Assembly (NCBI GenBank): GCA_009869945.1
Contig: WIXG01000806.1
Location: 1-20,600, forward strand
From: Mesaphorura yosii
Lineage: Eukaryota > Arthropoda > Collembola > Poduromorpha > Tullbergiidae
DNA length: 20,600 bases
Direction of reading: 5' to 3'
Notes under the pieces: model-generated
What the model saw: only the letters and a program-made list of their open reading frames with translations
What the model was told of the DNA's origin: nothing
Databases searched by the model: none
Shown here: positions 19,279 through 20,600 of the stretch, in pieces
Layout of the letters: every line of letters starts with the position of its first letter
How positions within the stretch are numbered: position 1 is the first letter of the stretch
Translations under genes and position numbers: made by a program

Positions 19279-20592
19279 TCATGACGTTGGCCCCGCCGCC
19301 AAAGGTCCTCCTTCAATTATACTTACAATTGCTCCTGCTCTTTGACTCGACTCCATTCGACCCGGTTTCTGTCGATCTTGCCCTTGCCTCGAGCTTGCGG
19401 CCGCGGACGATGTGGCCTTCGCCTTTGCTGCCGCCGGTTTCCGCCTCTTCATAAACGAAAGGTCTCCGAATCGCATTTTCTTCAGTCTACCCAAGTAATT
19501 GTTAATCTTGTGCTTCGGAACGACTGCCCCTTCAAACCCTCTCCGAATCAGCTCCTCGTGAATCTGTTCCACGTTCATCGGCGTTGCGCTACCACGGGGC
19601 CGCAGGAAAATGTCGTCCAACACCGCTTTCACTTCGGGTGCAAGTCCGCCAAGACTTCGTCTATCTATTCTTTGTCGATGCGTATGCTGGGGCAGGTCGG
19701 GGCTCACGTACTCGTCGACGCCGCCCGTGACCTCGTTAATCATCAAGTACGGGGTCATGGTGAGGCAAGTTCCGTACCGAGCCCACCTGCATTTGAAGTA
19801 ATGTTTTGTGCCCGTTGCTGTATAAACTTTTGTATGGTACCGAAATTCCCCTTCGGCCTTGATTATTTCTCTCGCTTCTTCCAATGACGTGAAGGTTCGC
19901 GACAGGACGTATGACTTCTTCGAACGCGCATTTGGATCGGCCGCCGTCTTCGCCTTTGTCTCGCCCGAACTTGACCTGGGGCGAAGGTGACCGGCATCTG
20001 TAGTGAAGTCAGGATCGTCTCTGTCTGAATCTTCGTCGTCGCTGCTTTTGCTCGGTTCATACTCGGATCCTTGGCCTTGATCATTGCTGTGTTCATCTCC
20101 AACTTGACCGAGCTGAAGCTCGCCAAGCTCGCCATGACCATCATCCTCTGGCTGAAAGTTTATGTCGGTTTGTTCAGCCTTGATGTTAATCGTGAAGTTT
20201 GGCATGTTAGGGTTGGGATCTCCATCTTTCAGGGGATCACCCTCCTCTTCGGTAATGGTTCGCCTTCTTTTCTCGGCGTGCTGCCTGGTAGTCGTCGTGA
20301 CTGGATTCTGTTTTGCTACTGATTGACGTGTCAATACCACGCGTGGGACTGAGAATGATGCTCCAGGAACTAGCTTCTTTGGTGAAGGTGCAGCCTGCTG
20401 CTGTCTTGCTGGTGCTGATCGTTTTGTGGAACGTGCCTGAGTCGCTGCCCTCGTATTATTTGTGGTGCTAGATGAATTCCTTTCCTTGTTGGAGCTGCTT
20501 ATAATGCAGGATTTGAGTTGGGTAACAAGTGATAAGCAAATGTCTTCCTCGACCTGTAGGACTTCACGAATTCCAGCGACGTGACCTGTCAT
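19279..20592 (-). CDS. FLYWCH-like zinc-finger protein, paralogue B (5' end off window)
   Basis: An open frame read leftward to TAG-equivalent stop at 19279-19281 gives 437 residues from an ATG at 20592, but the frame stays open to the window edge. By analogy with paralogue A, a coiled-coil first exon probably lies further right, with an acceptor AG just before EEDICLSLVTQLKSC, near 20553-20565. After a basic, low-complexity stretch and an acidic one (residues 170-200), the finger follows at 227-305: SYVLSRTF, FRYHTK, KHYFKC(268), C(276)LTMTPYL, and HTH (303, 305). A helical domain then runs from about 318 to 375 (LAPEVKAVLDDIFL ... VVPKHKINNYLGRLKKMRFGD), and a Lys/Ala-rich tail ends the chain. 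A finger followed by this kind of P..KINNYL.RL module is familiar from MULE-type transposase N-termini, but no transposase catalytic domain follows. DNA binding is inferred. The coding call is firm; the start is not. Confidence 0.78.
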   Translation of the reverse strand: MTGHVAGIREVLQVEEDICLSLVTQLKSCIISSSNKERNSSSTTNNTRAATQARSTKRSAPARQQQAAPSPKKLVPGASFSVPRVVLTRQSVAKQNPVTTTTRQHAEKRRRTITEEEGDPLKDGDPNPNMPNFTINIKAEQTDINFQPEDDGHGELGELQLGQVGDEHSNDQGQGSEYEPSKSSDDEDSDRDDPDFTTDAGHLRPRSSSGETKAKTAADPNARSKKSYVLSRTFTSLEEAREIIKAEGEFRYHTKVYTATGTKHYFKCRWARYGTCLTMTPYLMINEVTGGVDEYVSPDLPQHTHRQRIDRRSLGGLAPEVKAVLDDIFLRPRGSATPMNVEQIHEELIRRGFEGAVVPKHKINNYLGRLKKMRFGDLSFMKRRKPAAAKAKATSSAAASSRQGQDRQKPGRMESSQRAGAIVSIIEGGPLAAGPTS

Positions 20593-20600
20593 GAGCGGAT

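Noticed and set aside
1..20600. CRISPR array, operon or prokaryotic system
   Set aside because: There are no regularly spaced repeats, the genes contain spliceosomal introns, and the protein families are animal nuclear genes.

Overview
This is eukaryotic nuclear DNA from an invertebrate animal. Five genes are split by GT-AG introns, nearly all 69-104 bases long, and every splice joint proposed here keeps the reading frame. A short (CCTAA)n tract, the complement of the arthropod telomere unit TTAGG, and proteins closest in flavour to arthropod families (a Spat-like aminotransferase, Pvr/VEGFR-like Ig domains, FLYWCH-like fingers) suggest an arthropod. I cannot name a species, and a related ecdysozoan is not excluded.

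Layout. 1-1019: non-coding flank with a 47-base tandem repeat, an inverted repeat and the telomere-like tract. 1020-4309 (+): a two-exon receptor tyrosine kinase whose ectodomain appears to be an internally duplicated cysteine module I do not recognise. 4662-5979: a dead Tc1/mariner element with recognisable terminal inverted repeats. 6721-7787 (+): a decayed C2H2 zinc-finger array. 8479-9617 (+): a four-exon lysophosphatidate acyltransferase (AGPAT1/2 type). 9791-12003 (-): a three-exon secreted or surface Ig protein resembling Pvr/VEGFR ectodomains but without a kinase. 12569-14077 (-): a five-exon serine-pyruvate/alanine-glyoxylate aminotransferase, with an in-frame upstream ATG at 14218 that could add a mitochondrial presequence. 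15235-16725 (-): a three-exon FLYWCH-like zinc-finger gene. 17230-19143 (+): a single-exon WDR70. 19279 to the right edge (-): a second, related FLYWCH-like gene, cut by the window.

How the genes relate. This is an ordinary metazoan mix rather than an operon: lipid synthesis (AGPAT), amino-acid and glyoxylate metabolism (AGXT), chromatin or DNA-repair adaptor (WDR70), two receptor-like proteins, and two DNA-binding paralogues flanking WDR70. WDR70 and the right-hand zinc-finger gene converge, and their poly(A) signals are placed so that their 3' ends should overlap. AGPAT and the Ig gene also converge within about 170 bases. The most unusual items are the duplicated receptor ectodomain with an HGD catalytic loop, the kinase-less Pvr/VEGFR-like protein, the FLYWCH paralogue pair, and the possible two-start aminotransferase.
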